Positions 42,148-52,850 of a stretch of DNA of 64,000 bases are shown in pieces. Origin of the DNA: Providencia rettgeri. GTDB lineage: Bacteria; Pseudomonadota; Gammaproteobacteria; Enterobacterales; Enterobacteriaceae. The notes under the pieces were generated by a model. That model made no database searches. It was not told the origin of the DNA and worked only from the letters and a program-made list of their open reading frames with translations. Within the stretch, counting starts at the first letter, position 1; each line of letters opens with the position of its first letter. The translations under genes were made by a program, and so were the position numbers. The DNA is taken from NCBI RefSeq assembly GCF_013255915.1, contig NZ_CP053896.1, positions 1,984,001 through 2,048,000 on the forward strand, given 5' to 3'.

Positions 42148-42879
42148 ATGTCTCAAAATATTTATGATGACCCTGATTTTTTTGCAGGCTATGCAACATT
42201 GCCTCGCTCAGTCGAAGGGCTAAGTGGTGCACCAGAGTGGGATGCAATACAACGGTTATTACCAGATTTAAATGGGAAATCTATTATAGATTTAGGTTGT
42301 GGTTATGGCTGGTTTTGTCGGTGGGCAAGTGCTCAAGGGGCAACACAGGTAACAGGCGTTGACCTCTCAGAAAAAATGTTAACAAAGGCGATTTCAATGA
42401 CAGATGATTCCGCTATAACATACTTACGTGCTGATTTGGAAAAGTTGAGCTTACCTACTGAACAGTATGATTTAATCTATAGCTCGCTGGCTCTACATTA
42501 TGTGGTCGATATTTATTCTCTATTAACTAAGTTATATCAAGCTCTAAATCAAGGTGGGAGGGTGATTTTTTCTGCAGAACATCCAATATACACCGCACCA
42601 CTTATTCAAGAATGGTGTATAGATAAGTATGGTAATAAAGCCTGGCCGGTTAATCAGTACCAGCAAGAAGGCAATAGAATTAGCCATTGGTTTGCTGATG
42701 GTGTCGTAAAGCAACACAGAAAATTATCCACTTGGATTAACTTATTAATTTCTGCTGGGTTTGAAATAATTGAACTGGATGAGTGGGGGCCATCGTGCGA
42801 GCAAATTATAAAAAATCCAACATTAGATGAGGAAAAAGAGAGACCAATGATATTTATTATTAGTGCTCAAAAGCCATAA
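42148..42879 (+). CDS. Class I SAM-dependent methyltransferase, 243 aa
   Basis: The SAM-binding motif I is clear (SIIDLGCGYGWFCRWASAQG), followed by acidic motif II (VTGVDLSEKML), DLEKLSLPTEQYDLIYSSLALHYV, and GGRVIFSAEHPIYTAP. This is the UbiE/BioC-like Methyltransf_11 family; the HP(I/V) segment and a large, tryptophan-rich C-terminal part (EWCIDKYGNKAW, ISHWFADG) are typical of a small-molecule methyltransferase of unknown target. TTGGGG lies upstream of the ATG at 42148. It stands alone with AT-rich flanks. Confidence 0.88.
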   Translation: MSQNIYDDPDFFAGYATLPRSVEGLSGAPEWDAIQRLLPDLNGKSIIDLGCGYGWFCRWASAQGATQVTGVDLSEKMLTKAISMTDDSAITYLRADLEKLSLPTEQYDLIYSSLALHYVVDIYSLLTKLYQALNQGGRVIFSAEHPIYTAPLIQEWCIDKYGNKAWPVNQYQQEGNRISHWFADGVVKQHRKLSTWINLLISAGFEIIELDEWGPSCEQIIKNPTLDEEKERPMIFIISAQKP

Positions 42880-43203
42880 TTAAAACCTTATGTTTTGGTA
42901 AAGTTTAATACACATCACAAGGCGATTTATTATGGTTCAATGAATCGTTAAAGACTGTTGTTGGTATAATGCACGCAACGGCTTATGACTAGTTACTATG
43001 AGAAATATAGTCATGGGTAGTAATTGACAGGTATGTGTAATGATTGTTTGTTAGTAAGAGTAGTAATAGCGGATATAAAATGAAAAGAGAAATGTTGTCA
43101 CCTGCCTACACGACAAATTTTGATGAATTAGCAGTGGTTAAAGTTAGAAAATAGGTTGGATTTTTACCCGACTTTTGCCCACCTAAAATTTCATGCATAA
43201 AAA
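42880..43203. other. Intergenic region before the tRNA-Pro terminator
   Basis: Nothing certain. A 24-codon ORF at 43081-43155 (starting MKREML) lacks a ribosome site. The 5' half has no hairpin worth naming. Confidence 0.4.
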
Positions 43204-43225
43204 AACCAACCTTAAGTGGTTGGTT
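43204..43225 (-). terminator. tRNA-Pro terminator
   Basis: On the minus strand AACCAACC / GGTTGGTT (loop of six) runs into seven T. It lies 14 bp after the tRNA 3' end. Confidence 0.88.
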
Positions 43226-43239
43226 TTCTTAAAATAAGT

Positions 43240-43316
43240 TGGTCGGCATGATAGGATTTGAACCTACGACCCCCGACACCCCATGACGGTGCGCTACCAA
43301 GCTGCGCTACATGCCG
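43240..43316 (-). tRNA. proL: tRNA-Pro(GGG)
   Basis: A complete 77-nt tRNA with encoded CCA: acceptor CGGCATG / CATGCCG, D arm GCGCAGCTTGGTAGCGC, anticodon loop with GGG (CATGGGGT), T arm with GGTTCAAATCC. It corresponds to E. coli proL, which also lies next to yejM. Confidence 0.97.
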
Positions 43317-43389
43317 AACTTTGATTAATACTACTCAATTTGCTTCTAAAAGCAATAGACTTATGATGCGACTGGTTGATATTTAAGCA

Positions 43390-45105
43390 CTAATTTTCAT
43401 TAAAACGCTTTAATTCAGTAAAGATTTTCAACAACTCAGCCAAATCAGGTTTTTCATTTCGTTCTATGGCACCTTGTTTATCGTAGATATTAAACTGGCC
43501 ATTTTGATCCATGTAGAGGGTGGTATTATCTGTGGTAATGACAACATCGTCGTTGTCACCCGTGATCACCCATGGGTAAGTACGTTTAACACTAAATAAA
43601 TCTTCACCTTGGCTGTAATCATCAGGTGGATTACTGACATGTAATAAACGCTGCATCAGTGTTGTCATCACATCTTGATGGCTTGTTAGCTTATCTATCT
43701 GCTGTGCAGGTGTGTTTGGCCAATAAATAAACAGTGGTACCTGCATATTATCACGGTTGAAGCGTTTACCATCTAACCATTCGTTTTCTGCTTTTCCTTG
43801 GTTATTGTAATTTGCCGTCACAATAACAATGGTATTTTGCAAGCGATTATCACGCTGTAATGCGGCCATTACGCGATTGATTTGTTCATTCGTTTTTGCA
43901 CTTCCAGGTGTTCCTTTAATATTCAGGAAAGAGAACCAAGGCGAGCCGTTATTAAGGTTATCTAGCCAGTTATTCCACTGTGTAACTGTTAAGTTGTCAT
44001 TATATGCAGTTTTTGCAGGTAATGAGTAATCAGCTAAAATAGCTTGTCTGAATAATGGAGAATTAAAGCCATCTGTTGAGAATAAACCAAACTGATACCC
44101 TTGATGTTGTAAGGCTTCAATTAGCGCTGATGGATGGCGACCATTGAGAATATTATCGAAATAAGTCGATGAAATACCATAGAATAGGCCAAATAGCGCA
44201 GTATCGTTACGTAGCCCAGCCGTGTAGTGATTCGTAAACTGCGTACTGATTTCTTTAAATTCGTTTAACGCCCCCATAGAATCTTGTTGAGATTTATCCC
44301 CTAGATCATCAATGACCAACAATAATAAGTTGTAATCAGCGCCTTGGTCATAATAACTTAAAGGTTTCAATGGGTAGTTTAATTTAAGTGCCGTTGGGCT
44401 ACCTTGTTGGAATACACGATTTTGATGTTCGGTTAAGTCTAATAGACCATACCTATCAAGTAGCTTGCGAGCTGTCATGGGTTGCGACAATGGATAATTG
44501 TAGCGTTGCATGGTGATAGGGCGATAGAAATTAGCGTCGGCCCATGCATACATCAGGTGTGACATAATAAAAGTCACAATAAAAATAGCCGCCAGAGGTT
44601 TGCCGAATGTTTGGCGGTTTAAACTACGTAGTTTTTGCCAACTCCAAGTCGCAAATAACATTTCAACAAGAAAGATAATGGGAATACTGATAAACATCAG
44701 TTGCCACTCACGAGCCATTTCCCCCTTAGTTGGGTTGATGACCAAGTCCCAAACTTGCGGTGTTAAATGCAAACCGAATTGACTAAAAACACGGATATCA
44801 AAGATTAATAGTGTTATTCCTGCCGTTGCAAGGGCAACACAAAGTAGCCTCAGCAACCGCTGAGACATAACAATAAAGGTCAGTGGAAAAATAATTAGCA
44901 AGTAAGTCGCAAAGACCACAAAACTAAAGTGACCTAACCAACTGACGAAAGCATAAATTCGGCCAGTTAAGGTATCTGGCCAATCAAAAATAAACAGATA
45001 GCTGCTACTTAACACGAGGCTAAGCAGTATATTGAATAGTGCAAACCAGTGCCCCCAACCAATCATGTTAGAGACTTTGTCACGGTAGCGCAGGTGGGTG
45101 ACCAT
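43390..45105 (-). CDS. yejM: Inner-membrane LPS-control protein YejM (PbgA/LapC)
   Basis: The 571-residue protein begins MVTHLRYRDKVSNMIGWGHWFALFN at ATG 45105; an upstream TTG would add seven residues. Five TM segments (to about residue 190) precede a periplasmic sulfatase-like domain. In E. coli it senses periplasmic-leaflet LPS and regulates LapB-FtsH degradation of LpxC; the arginine-rich linker near TM5 (ADANFYRPITMQRYNYPLS) binds lipid A. The sulfatase fold lacks clear catalytic residues, as in E. coli. It follows yejL by 21 bp and is nearly as long as E. coli YejM (586). Confidence 0.95.
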   Translation of the reverse strand: MVTHLRYRDKVSNMIGWGHWFALFNILLSLVLSSSYLFIFDWPDTLTGRIYAFVSWLGHFSFVVFATYLLIIFPLTFIVMSQRLLRLLCVALATAGITLLIFDIRVFSQFGLHLTPQVWDLVINPTKGEMAREWQLMFISIPIIFLVEMLFATWSWQKLRSLNRQTFGKPLAAIFIVTFIMSHLMYAWADANFYRPITMQRYNYPLSQPMTARKLLDRYGLLDLTEHQNRVFQQGSPTALKLNYPLKPLSYYDQGADYNLLLLVIDDLGDKSQQDSMGALNEFKEISTQFTNHYTAGLRNDTALFGLFYGISSTYFDNILNGRHPSALIEALQHQGYQFGLFSTDGFNSPLFRQAILADYSLPAKTAYNDNLTVTQWNNWLDNLNNGSPWFSFLNIKGTPGSAKTNEQINRVMAALQRDNRLQNTIVIVTANYNNQGKAENEWLDGKRFNRDNMQVPLFIYWPNTPAQQIDKLTSHQDVMTTLMQRLLHVSNPPDDYSQGEDLFSVKRTYPWVITGDNDDVVITTDNTTLYMDQNGQFNIYDKQGAIERNEKPDLAELLKIFTELKRFNEN

Positions 45106-45126
45106 ACTGTTTATTTCATTAATCAA

Positions 45127-45366
45127 TTAGTGTGATTGATCTTCTTTAACAGAAGAAAGTAATGCATTTGCGAATGATTCTGCAATCATTTTACGTTGCG
45201 CAGGCGCAACCGACGTATTCAGCAGATTCGTTACCATATTACCTAACACCATGAGGGAAAGGTCAACAGGGGTGTGATTTTTTTCTAACACACTCACGAG
45301 GTCAGAAAGTAAACCTTCAACTTTTTCATCACTATAGCGAGATGATTGTGGCATAAATTGAGACAT
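45127..45366 (-). CDS. yejL: YejL (DUF1414) small protein
   Basis: The 79-residue cytoplasmic protein matches E. coli Yej[50 protein letters not shown], then [17 protein letters not shown]. Its function is unknown. It is co-transcribed with yejM and divergent from yejK, as in E. coli. Confidence 0.95.
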   Translation of the reverse strand: MSQFMPQSSRYSDEKVEGLLSDLVSVLEKNHTPVDLSLMVLGNMVTNLLNTSVAPAQRKMIAESFANALLSSVKEDQSH

Positions 45367-45596
45367 CCTAAATTAATGAAAGCTACATATCATAGCGTAT
45401 CACAGTTGGTTTTTCTTCTTTCTTCGCAACAAATTTTTGTTTAAATGGGAATAATGTTAATTCAGATTCGTAAAGTGCGTATTAGTTCAGCGTAATCAGG
45501 CTAAAAATAGAACAAATGATGGTTTCTGTTGCAGATGAATAATATCAATGTTTGAATACGCGCAACATTATTTTCGCTATAACGAAGGAGCCAACA

Positions 45597-46598
45597 ATGA
45601 GTCTGGAAATTAACCAGATAGCTTTACACCAGCTAATTAAAAGAGATGAGCAGACCCTAGAGGTGATGTTGCGGGATTCTCTATTGACAGCAGATGGTGT
45701 CGTACAAGACATGATGGCAGAATTGCACCGCGTCTATAGTGCTAAAAGTAAAGCATTTGGTGAATTTAACGAAGAAAGTGAACTTGCTGATGCGTTAAAG
45801 TTATTGCGTAAGGGCGAAGAAGAATTTTTAGGTTTCAGCCGTGCGATGACGGTTCGCTTGAAAGATGAATTAGCCAAATATCCTTTTGCGGAAGGGGGCG
45901 TGGTTCTCTTTTGTCAATACCGTTACCTCGCGGTCGAATACTTATTAATTGCGGTGCTCAATAGTTGTGACAGCATGTTTGTCACAGAATCATTGGATTT
46001 AGGCACGACACATTATTTAGATATTCCTCATGCAGATATTGTCGCACGTATTGATTTAACCGAATGGGAAACCAATCCTGAGTCAAAACGCTATTTAACT
46101 TTCTTAAAAGGTAGAGTAGGGCGGAAAGTTTCTGATTTCTTTATGGATTTTCTGGCTGCATCTGAAGGGTTAAACGCAAAAGTTCAGAATAAAGGCTTGG
46201 TTCAGGCACTTGATGATTTTTGTGACAATGCACAAATGGACAAAAATACGCGCCAAGCTTATCGCCAGCAAGTACATAGTTATTGCACAGAACAATTACA
46301 GTCTGGAGAGGAAATAGAGCTACAGGCGTTGGCAAAAGAGCTGCCAATGGTTGAAGAACAAAGCTTTGACGATTTCGCTCGCCAAAATGATTATCAACTC
46401 GAAGAAAGTTTCCCTGCCGATAGAGGAACGTTAAAGCAATTAACGAAGTTTTCGGGGAGTGGTGGCGGGATCACGATTAGCTTTGATGCGATGCTCATGG
46501 GGGAGCGTATCTTTTGGGACCCTGTCACTGATACGTTAACCATTCGTGGCACACCACCTAATTTGCGTGATCAATTACAACGCCGTGGTACTAAATAG
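45597..46598 (+). CDS. yejK: Nucleoid-associated protein YejK (NdpA)
   Basis: ATG 45597 is preceded by AAGGAG and gives 333 residues (335 in E. coli). The start [29 protein letters not shown] and [44 protein letters not shown] are characteristic. The protein binds the nucleoid and is spermidine-associated; it also affects topoisomerase IV in reports on E. coli. It is divergent from yejL with a 230-bp gap. Confidence 0.95.
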   Translation: MSLEINQIALHQLIKRDEQTLEVMLRDSLLTADGVVQDMMAELHRVYSAKSKAFGEFNEESELADALKLLRKGEEEFLGFSRAMTVRLKDELAKYPFAEGGVVLFCQYRYLAVEYLLIAVLNSCDSMFVTESLDLGTTHYLDIPHADIVARIDLTEWETNPESKRYLTFLKGRVGRKVSDFFMDFLAASEGLNAKVQNKGLVQALDDFCDNAQMDKNTRQAYRQQVHSYCTEQLQSGEEIELQALAKELPMVEEQSFDDFARQNDYQLEESFPADRGTLKQLTKFSGSGGGITISFDAMLMGERIFWDPVTDTLTIRGTPPNLRDQLQRRGTK

Positions 46599-46628
46599 GT
46601 TGTGGTGTTGAAGAGGTAGAAATAAATA

Positions 46629-46648
46629 ACGCCGCAATTGCGGCGTTA
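46629..46648. terminator. yejK-rplY convergent terminator
   Basis: A perfect 10-bp self-complementary stem (AACGCCGCAA / TTGCGGCGTT) follows yejK by about 30 bp and is followed by ATTTAC; A-rich DNA on the other side makes it usable on both strands. Confidence 0.75.
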
Positions 46649-46695
46649 TTTACTCGGCGTCCCGAAAATTTCTAAAGCTCGGCTGTGGGCTTTAA

Positions 46696-46977
46696 TTAAG
46701 CGCGCAGGAAGTCAATGTGCGTCACTTTTGGCTTAAATGGGTGACGTTGAACAGCCTGAACTTTTACTTTTGTTTCTTTACCATCGATAACCAGATTCAG
46801 AACTTCGTAAAATTCTGCTTTGCTTTCTTGGTTGATGATTTCATCGTGGTTAAGAGTTACAGAGATAGCTTCTTGGTTGCCACCGTAAACGATAGCTGGA
46901 AGCTGGTTATCTCTGCGCAGGCGGCGGCTCGCACCCTTACCCTGCTCTTTACGTTCAATTGCATTGATAGTTAACAT
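46696..46977 (-). CDS. rplY: 50S ribosomal protein L25
   Basis: The 93-residue protein matches short-form L25 (94 aa in E. coli): [61 protein letters not shown]. It binds 5S rRNA. Enteric bacteria have the short form without the CTC-type C-terminal domain. A leader hairpin (CCTGCT / AGCAGG, 47010-47035) precedes it; in E. coli L25 is autoregulated. Confidence 0.97.
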   Translation of the reverse strand: MLTINAIERKEQGKGASRRLRRDNQLPAIVYGGNQEAISVTLNHDEIINQESKAEFYEVLNLVIDGKETKVKVQAVQRHPFKPKVTHIDFLRA

Positions 46978-47142
46978 TACTATTTCTCTATAAAAAGAAA
47001 ATATAAATTCCTGCTACAGGCGACCCAGCAGCAGGTTCGAGATTTGGCCTAGGATAATCCATTCAGAGAACAAGATATCGGAAGGCGGGCGGCATTTTAA
47101 CGAAAAATCGGCCATCCAGCAATCATTATGATCATTTTCGCG

Positions 47143-48900
47143 TTATGACAGGGGAGCAGCAACGCGAAAACGCCCTTGATAATCGAAGATTTTCTCTCGA
47201 ATTTCCCAAAAGCGTTCTTTTTTGCGCGCGACAATAAATTGGGGATATCGTAATAAAGATTGTTGCACTAATATATCATTTGCATTATTCCACTTAAACG
47301 GAACACCTGGGGCACGCTGATGCTCACGTAAAAAACGATATTCGAACACGCGTTTTTGTGCGGGTGTGGCTAGGCGAAAACGTTCTGAAACACAGGTTCC
47401 ATCTTCATCATAATAATTGATTTTAATCCATTCACCTTTGTTATCACTCCCTGTAATGAATTGCATACCACCACAACGAATAATTAACGCATCTTTGAGT
47501 TTTAAGGCGGCTTTTAGCATATCGTCAGGGTCGGTAAGCACTTCTTGGCATTTTTGACAGCGACGAGCCGCTATATCATTTTCTGCACCACAGTGTGGAC
47601 ATTGTTTAAAGCGAAAACGAAATTCACATTGTTTTTTCTGCTTATTTTCATCTTCTTCCCAGCCTTGGCAGCGCCGGCCGTAATGTTCAATAATTTGCCC
47701 ATCAGAGGTACATTTTCCCCAAAAAATATTCGCAAATTGGCATAATGGGCAAAAAACTTGCACAGGCACACTGGTTGAATTTGGTTGACTTGACCCCACT
47801 TCAGGCCGAAATAAATCGTGTGGATTACCTGCGTAATCTAAGATTAAACAGCGTGTTTTTCCCTCATAAAGGCGTAATCCTCGGCCAACAATTTGTTGGT
47901 ATAAGCTGACTGACTCTGTTGGCCGCAAAATAGCAATCACATCGACATGAGGCGCATCAAACCCTGTTGTTAATACTGAAACGTTAACGAGATAATGTAA
48001 TTCTTTATTTTTAAATTGCTTAATAATTGCTTGCCTATCAATTGCTGGGGTTTCAGCCGTCACTAATGCCGCACTATTCTTCGGTAGATAACTCAGAATT
48101 TCTTTGGCATGCTCGACCGTCGCAGCAAAGATCATGCAGCCTTGTAACGGTGTTGCATATTCAATAACTTGCTCAATAATTTTAGGCGTAATGCGTTGTT
48201 GTTTTTTTAATGACAAATTAAGTTCTTGTTCGTTAAAAATACCCGATGATGTTAGTGAAACTTGGCTAAAATCATATTGTAAAACAGGCATGTCTAAGCG
48301 TTCAGGTGGAACTAAGAATTTGTTTTTAATCATATAGTGTAGGGGGAGTTCATAAATACACTCTCGGAAAAAACAATTTTCATCACCACGTACCATGCCA
48401 TGGTAATGGTATTGGTAAATCCAGCCACTGTTAAGGCGGTATGGGGTGGCTGTTAATCCTAAAATACGTAATGAAGGGTTATTAGCTTGTAAAACTTGAA
48501 TAATTTGTTGGTATTGGCTCTTATCATTCAAACTTATACGGTGACACTCATCAATAATCACTAGGGAAAAATGTGCGTCAAATGCCTTAAGATTGCGAGC
48601 AACGGATTGCACACTACCGAAAACCACTTTGCTTTGAGATTCTTTGCGGTTCAGGCCTGCGGCAAATATATCGGCTTGTAGGCCATATGCGAGGTACTTA
48701 GCATGGTTCTGCTCAACTAATTCTTTCACATGGGCTAATACCAACACTCGCCCACGAGCAAGCCGAGCCAATTCGGCAATCACTAAGCTTTTACCTGCTC
48801 CTGTTGGTAAGACAATCACGGCAGGGGCAGTCTGCTTGCGGAAATAATCAACCGTCGCATTGACAGCTTCTTGTTGGTAAGGGCGTAATACAAAAGGCAT
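47143..48900 (-). CDS. radD: DNA repair ATPase RadD (YejH)
   Basis: The 585-residue superfamily 2 protein matches E. coli RadD (586). LPTGAGKS is the Walker A motif, IIDECH the DEAH-like Walker [10 protein letters not shown] motif III, and [13 protein letters not shown] motif VI. A zinc-binding region with three cysteine pairs ([32 protein letters not shown]) lies near residues 385-460. RadD helps RecA strand exchange and resistance to double-strand breaks. It is a single gene divergent from rsuA. Confidence 0.95.
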   Translation of the reverse strand: MPFVLRPYQQEAVNATVDYFRKQTAPAVIVLPTGAGKSLVIAELARLARGRVLVLAHVKELVEQNHAKYLAYGLQADIFAAGLNRKESQSKVVFGSVQSVARNLKAFDAHFSLVIIDECHRISLNDKSQYQQIIQVLQANNPSLRILGLTATPYRLNSGWIYQYHYHGMVRGDENCFFRECIYELPLHYMIKNKFLVPPERLDMPVLQYDFSQVSLTSSGIFNEQELNLSLKKQQRITPKIIEQVIEYATPLQGCMIFAATVEHAKEILSYLPKNSAALVTAETPAIDRQAIIKQFKNKELHYLVNVSVLTTGFDAPHVDVIAILRPTESVSLYQQIVGRGLRLYEGKTRCLILDYAGNPHDLFRPEVGSSQPNSTSVPVQVFCPLCQFANIFWGKCTSDGQIIEHYGRRCQGWEEDENKQKKQCEFRFRFKQCPHCGAENDIAARRCQKCQEVLTDPDDMLKAALKLKDALIIRCGGMQFITGSDNKGEWIKINYYDEDGTCVSERFRLATPAQKRVFEYRFLREHQRAPGVPFKWNNANDILVQQSLLRYPQFIVARKKERFWEIREKIFDYQGRFRVAAPLS

Positions 48901-49123
48901 ATTATTCAGTATTATGTAATTAAATCAGGTGAATGACGTTAAATTTAATTTAAAACGATGACTCTGTCTAAAGATGTAAGTTGCTGCGGTGAAACTATCA
49001 CTTCACAGGGGTTATTGTTATAATGAATTATGTGATAGCAATCACAACAACCTTTCACTCTATATTCTGACAGTTGAGCGTTATTGTACGCTTCGCTGGC
49101 ATTCCATCAAGTTAAGAGAATCT

Positions 49124-49831
49124 ATGCGACTGGATAAATTTTTGTCCCAGCAATTAGGGATAAGCCGAAGTTTGGTAGCGCGAGAATTGCGCGCAGGGCT
49201 CGTAACGGTTGATGATGAAATCGTTAAGTCAGGGGCCTTTCAAGTTACGATTGATCATGAAGTCGCTTATGATGGTAATGTCCTCGTGCAAGTTACTGGG
49301 CCGCGTTATTTTATGTTACATAAGCCACAAGGCTATATTTGCTCAACAGATGACCCAACACATCCAACAATTCTTTTTTTTATTGATGAGCCTCTCGCAC
49401 AAAAACTGCATTCAGCAGGGCGTTTAGATATCGATACAACGGGGCTTGTCTTATTAACTGATGATGGTCAGTGGTCACATCGCATTACTTCACCGAAGCA
49501 TCATTGTGAAAAAACATACCGAGTTCAATTGAGTGACGATATCGCCAATGATGTTGCCGAGCAGTTTGCTCAGGGCGTTATGCTTAACGGGGAAAAATAC
49601 CTAACTAAACCAGCAAAACTGGAAATTATCAGCCCTAGAGATGTCAGGTTGACGATTAGTGAAGGGCGTTATCATCAAGTGAAACGCATGTTTGCTGCGG
49701 TGGGGAACCATGTTTGTGGGTTACATCGTGAACGCGTTGGTGAAATTTGGCTCGATGAGACTCTTGAGCCCGGAGAATACCGTCCACTGACGGAAGAAGA
49801 GATCAACAGTATTAACGTACCACGTAAATAA
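49124..49831 (+). CDS. rsuA: 16S rRNA pseudouridine-516 synthase RsuA
   Basis: ATG 49124 gives 235 residues (231 in E. coli). An N-terminal S4-like RNA-binding domain ([30 protein letters not shown]) is followed by the catalytic domain, with Asp in [19 protein letters not shown] and [26 protein letters not shown] closes the active site. It changes U516 of 16S rRNA to pseudouridine. It is followed 18 bp later by bcr, as in E. coli. Confidence 0.95.
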   Translation: MRLDKFLSQQLGISRSLVARELRAGLVTVDDEIVKSGAFQVTIDHEVAYDGNVLVQVTGPRYFMLHKPQGYICSTDDPTHPTILFFIDEPLAQKLHSAGRLDIDTTGLVLLTDDGQWSHRITSPKHHCEKTYRVQLSDDIANDVAEQFAQGVMLNGEKYLTKPAKLEIISPRDVRLTISEGRYHQVKRMFAAVGNHVCGLHRERVGEIWLDETLEPGEYRPLTEEEINSINVPRK

Positions 49832-49849
49832 ATAGCAGGAGTTTAAAGA

Positions 49850-51034
49850 GTGCAACAGCAGCGTTCATCCTATTTGGGGCTGATACTAATTCTAGGTTTA
49901 TTATCGATGTTAATGCCGTTGGCCATCGACATGTACCTGCCAAGCTTTCCGACGATGATGCATTATTTTAATGTAGATGAAGGGCGCATTCAAATGACGC
50001 TCAATAGCTACATTTTTGGTTTTGCTATAGGGCAATTATTTTATGGGCCGATGGCAGATAGCATTGGTCGTAAACCTGTTATCTTGGGTGGAGTCGTTGT
50101 TTTTGCAATTGCTTCAGCGGCTTGTGCTATCACTGAATCGATTGACTCACTGATTTGGTTGCGTTTTTTACATGGTTTTGCCGCGGCAGCTGCAAGTGTT
50201 GTGATTAATGCACTTATGCGGGATATGTTTACCCGTGATGAATTCTCAAGAAGTATGTCTTTTGTTGTCTTAGTGATGACAATCGCACCGTTATTAGCCC
50301 CTATTTTAGGGGGAGAGCTAATGCGCTGGTTCTCATGGCATGCAATTTTTTGGAGCATCGCTATTGCTGCGGTTATCGCTGTTATTTTAGTGAGCTGTTT
50401 TGTGCGGGAAACACTCCCCGTTGCCAAAAGGCAAAAATTTCATGTTGGAACAACATTAAGGCAATTTGCGACTTTATTTAGAGCAAAACAAGTATTGTTC
50501 TATATATTAGCGAGCTCATTTTCTTTTGCAGGAATGTTTTCGTTCTTAAATGCAGGCGCTTTTGTGTATATCGATTTAAATGGGGTATCTCCACAGAATT
50601 TCGGCTACTACTTTGGTATCAATATCATCTTCCTGTTTATTATGACGACCATTAATAGCCGTTATGTAAGGCATTTTGGCGCGGAGAAAATGCTTTACTT
50701 TGGTATTATTATCCAATTTGTGATGGGCGTGTGGTTGCTTGTTACAACGGCATTTACATTAGATTTTTGGACATTGGTTATCGGTGTTGCAATCTATGTT
50801 AGTGGAATAGCGATGATCACTTCTAACGCAATGGCAGTGATCTTGGATAATTATCCACATATTGCAGGAACCGTTTCTTCATTGGCAGGAACAATAAGGT
50901 TTTCAATTGGCGCACTCGTTGGAACTTTGTTATCACTAATACCTGCTCAGAGCGCATGGCCAATGGTCGGCTCTATGGTTGCTTGCGTGGCGCTCTCAAT
51001 GTTATTTGTTTTACTAGCCAAAAAAACAAAATAA
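49850..51034 (+). CDS. bcr: Bcr/CflA family multidrug efflux transporter
   Basis: The 394-residue MFS protein has 12 TM segments. The start is GTG 49850 with AGGAG upstream. Family marks are AIDMYLPSFPTMMHYF in TM1, GQLFYGPMADSIGRKPVILGG (motif A) between TM2 and TM3, LRFLHGFAAAAASVVINALMRDMFTRDE (TM4) and LAPILGGELMRWFSWHAIFW (motif C area). E. coli Bcr exports bicyclomycin, sulfonamides and L-cysteine. It is probably in one operon with rsuA. Confidence 0.93.
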   Translation: MQQQRSSYLGLILILGLLSMLMPLAIDMYLPSFPTMMHYFNVDEGRIQMTLNSYIFGFAIGQLFYGPMADSIGRKPVILGGVVVFAIASAACAITESIDSLIWLRFLHGFAAAAASVVINALMRDMFTRDEFSRSMSFVVLVMTIAPLLAPILGGELMRWFSWHAIFWSIAIAAVIAVILVSCFVRETLPVAKRQKFHVGTTLRQFATLFRAKQVLFYILASSFSFAGMFSFLNAGAFVYIDLNGVSPQNFGYYFGINIIFLFIMTTINSRYVRHFGAEKMLYFGIIIQFVMGVWLLVTTAFTLDFWTLVIGVAIYVSGIAMITSNAMAVILDNYPHIAGTVSSLAGTIRFSIGALVGTLLSLIPAQSAWPMVGSMVACVALSMLFVLLAKKTK

Positions 51035-51663
51035 ATCATATGTTTTCAAGTTTCATGGATGAAACTGAGAACACTCAATTCTCTTCTTCATTATTTATAA
51101 CGGACTAATCAAAGTTTGTTCTAGTTACTTTCCCATATAATTCATTTATCTATTAGAGATAAAAGTGATTGCTCGATAAAATCGAGTGATAACGCAGTGG
51201 TATTAATAATCTTTAGTGAAAAATGATCTAAATCAATTATCATTACAGCTGAATTTGTTAAATTTATGTTTTGTGATTTGATATGCATTGCAACATTATT
51301 CATTAATAAAAATTTGGATTTACTTCAAAAATAAACTGTTTTTTACTATTTTCTTTTCACAAATGTAAAAAAAAGTTAAGTGTTTTATGCAAGATGTTAG
51401 GATGTAGCGATCAAAATTAGTTTATATTTTAAGATATTTGCTATTAAAATGAATATGCAATGATTTATGTCACAAAAATTTAACGACATTTTGTTTTTTT
51501 AATGTTATATTTAAGATTCGATATTTAACATTCATGTTACTTTTTGGATAACTTAAAGTTCGGTTTGAACGATGAATGAGTGGCTTAAGCCCATGTTAGG
51601 TCAAGTAAGAAATTAAATATCAATACTTGGCAAAATACTAGAATGTATCAATAGGATATCTTT
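51035..51663. other. Long AT-rich region between bcr and yejG
   Basis: About 630 bp without a gene. ATGAT-CTAA-ATCAA at 51223-51236 resembles an FNR site (nine of ten consensus bases). No RNA hairpin with a T tract was found. The yejG promoter must lie in the last part. Confidence 0.45.
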
Positions 51664-52005
51664 GTGGAAAAATTAGGTCTTTCGGTGGTGCACAGGCTAC
51701 CGCAAAGCTACCGCTGGTTATCAGGCAAAATAGGTACGGATGTTGAAGTTGTACCTATGAATGATGCCGATAGCGATAAGCTTGTGGGGCTGAAATTACT
51801 TAGCCATGACTGTGCGACAGATTGTATTGCAATGCAACAATTGTCTGAATCATTATCAGATATGCAGATTGCCAACGCGATCTTAGAGTGGCAAAAAGAA
51901 ATTTGCCTATTTATTCATGCTAATGATGAGTTGGCAGCTATGTGCCGTTTAAAAGCCTCTGGCGTTGCTATTGCAGAACTTTCTTCTGGTTTTCATAGTG
52001 CTTAG
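51664..52005 (+). CDS. yejG: YejG family protein
   Basis: The 113-residue protein matches E. coli YejG (114 aa): LSVVHRLPQSYRWLSG, VEVVPMN, LVGLKLLSHD, AMQQLSESLSDMQI, CLFIHANDELAAMCRLKASGVAIAE. It starts with GTG, with AGGA seven bases upstream. It has no known function; deletion in E. coli has been linked to aminoglycoside tolerance in some screens, as I recall. It lies between bcr and mepS as in E. coli. Confidence 0.92.
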   Translation: MEKLGLSVVHRLPQSYRWLSGKIGTDVEVVPMNDADSDKLVGLKLLSHDCATDCIAMQQLSESLSDMQIANAILEWQKEICLFIHANDELAAMCRLKASGVAIAELSSGFHSA

Positions 52006-52204
52006 TTTTGAGTATATTTAATATTTTATTAGTTGTTATAGTGGCTTGATTACTTATTATTATTTTAGTTACAGGTTTTATTCGGTTACGTGTTTAAAGC
52101 TTGTTTTTGAATGAGTATTATCGCGAGGTGGGCTTGGTGTTTTAGTTGTTTTTTACCTAAAAATCAAATGGCTATCACTAAGTTTAGTCAAAAAATTCCC
52201 AATA

Positions 52205-52233
52205 AAAAAGCTTCCATCAAATGGAAGCTTTTT
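52205..52233. terminator. Bidirectional terminator between yejG and mepS
   Basis: A perfect 13-bp stem (AAAAAGCTTCCAT / ATGGAAGCTTTTT) with loop CAA, T-rich on both strands. It serves both convergent genes. Confidence 0.92.
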
Positions 52234-52265
52234 TATTGGGAAGGGATATAGGATATTATAAAAAC

Positions 52266-52850
52266 TTATGAGCCATTAATAATGCGCCTGCTGGCATAAT
52301 ATCTTTTGCTCCAGTATGAGTTAGTCATTTCAGAAACGATAACACCACTACTGGTTGATGCATGGACAAATTTTTGGTCACCAATATAAATGCCAACATG
52401 CTTCATAGTACGGCCTGTTTTAAATAAAACAATATCACCGACTTTTAGATTATTACGTTTTACGCTTTTGCCGGAGGATTCTTGTTCAGAGGTCGTACGA
52501 GGGAGTTCAACACCAAATTGTTCAAGAAATGTTCTCTGTACGAAGCTTGAGCAATCAACACCTTTCTTTGTTGTGCCGCCAAGACGATAAGCTACGCCTT
52601 TCCAGCTTGCGTATTGATCCATTATTTTAGATTTAGTATCAACACTTTGTACTAACTCTTCGAATTCATCTTGAGATGCCATCGTCAACGAGTCACCCGC
52701 AGAACCATTTAGCATACGAGTATCTGATTTAGCAGTATATTGTGTGTTTTTAGCTGACTTTGGGTTGGTACATGCTGTGAGCGTTACGGCGATTGCAATT
52801 GCCGGAACAATGCGCCAAGCATAGCGCTTAAGTTTTTCAGAGGTTAGCAT
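52266..52850 (-). CDS. mepS: Murein DD-endopeptidase MepS (Spr), lipoprotein
   Basis: The 194-residue lipoprotein has a signal with lipobox LTAC (lipid Cys27) and an NlpC/P60 domain, with catalytic Cys100 in [11 protein letters not shown], His in MKHVGIYIG and a third polar His in [10 protein letters not shown]. It cuts D-Ala-mDAP cross-links so the cell wall can expand, and in E. coli is controlled by NlpI-Prc degradation. The sequence matches E. coli MepS (188 aa) well in the domain. Confidence 0.95.
   Translation of the reverse strand: MLTSEKLKRYAWRIVPAIAIAVTLTACTNPKSAKNTQYTAKSDTRMLNGSAGDSLTMASQDEFEELVQSVDTKSKIMDQYASWKGVAYRLGGTTKKGVDCSSFVQRTFLEQFGVELPRTTSEQESSGKSVKRNNLKVGDIVLFKTGRTMKHVGIYIGDQKFVHASTSSGVIVSEMTNSYWSKRYYASRRIINGS

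Noticed and set aside
43081..43155. 24-codon ORF upstream of tRNA-Pro
   Set aside because: No ribosome binding site, no recognisable sequence, and short ORFs are common in AT-rich DNA.
45106..45126. TTG start for yejM adding seven residues
   Set aside because: The E. coli protein begins at MVTH, which corresponds to ATG 45105, and there is no ribosome site suited to the TTG.
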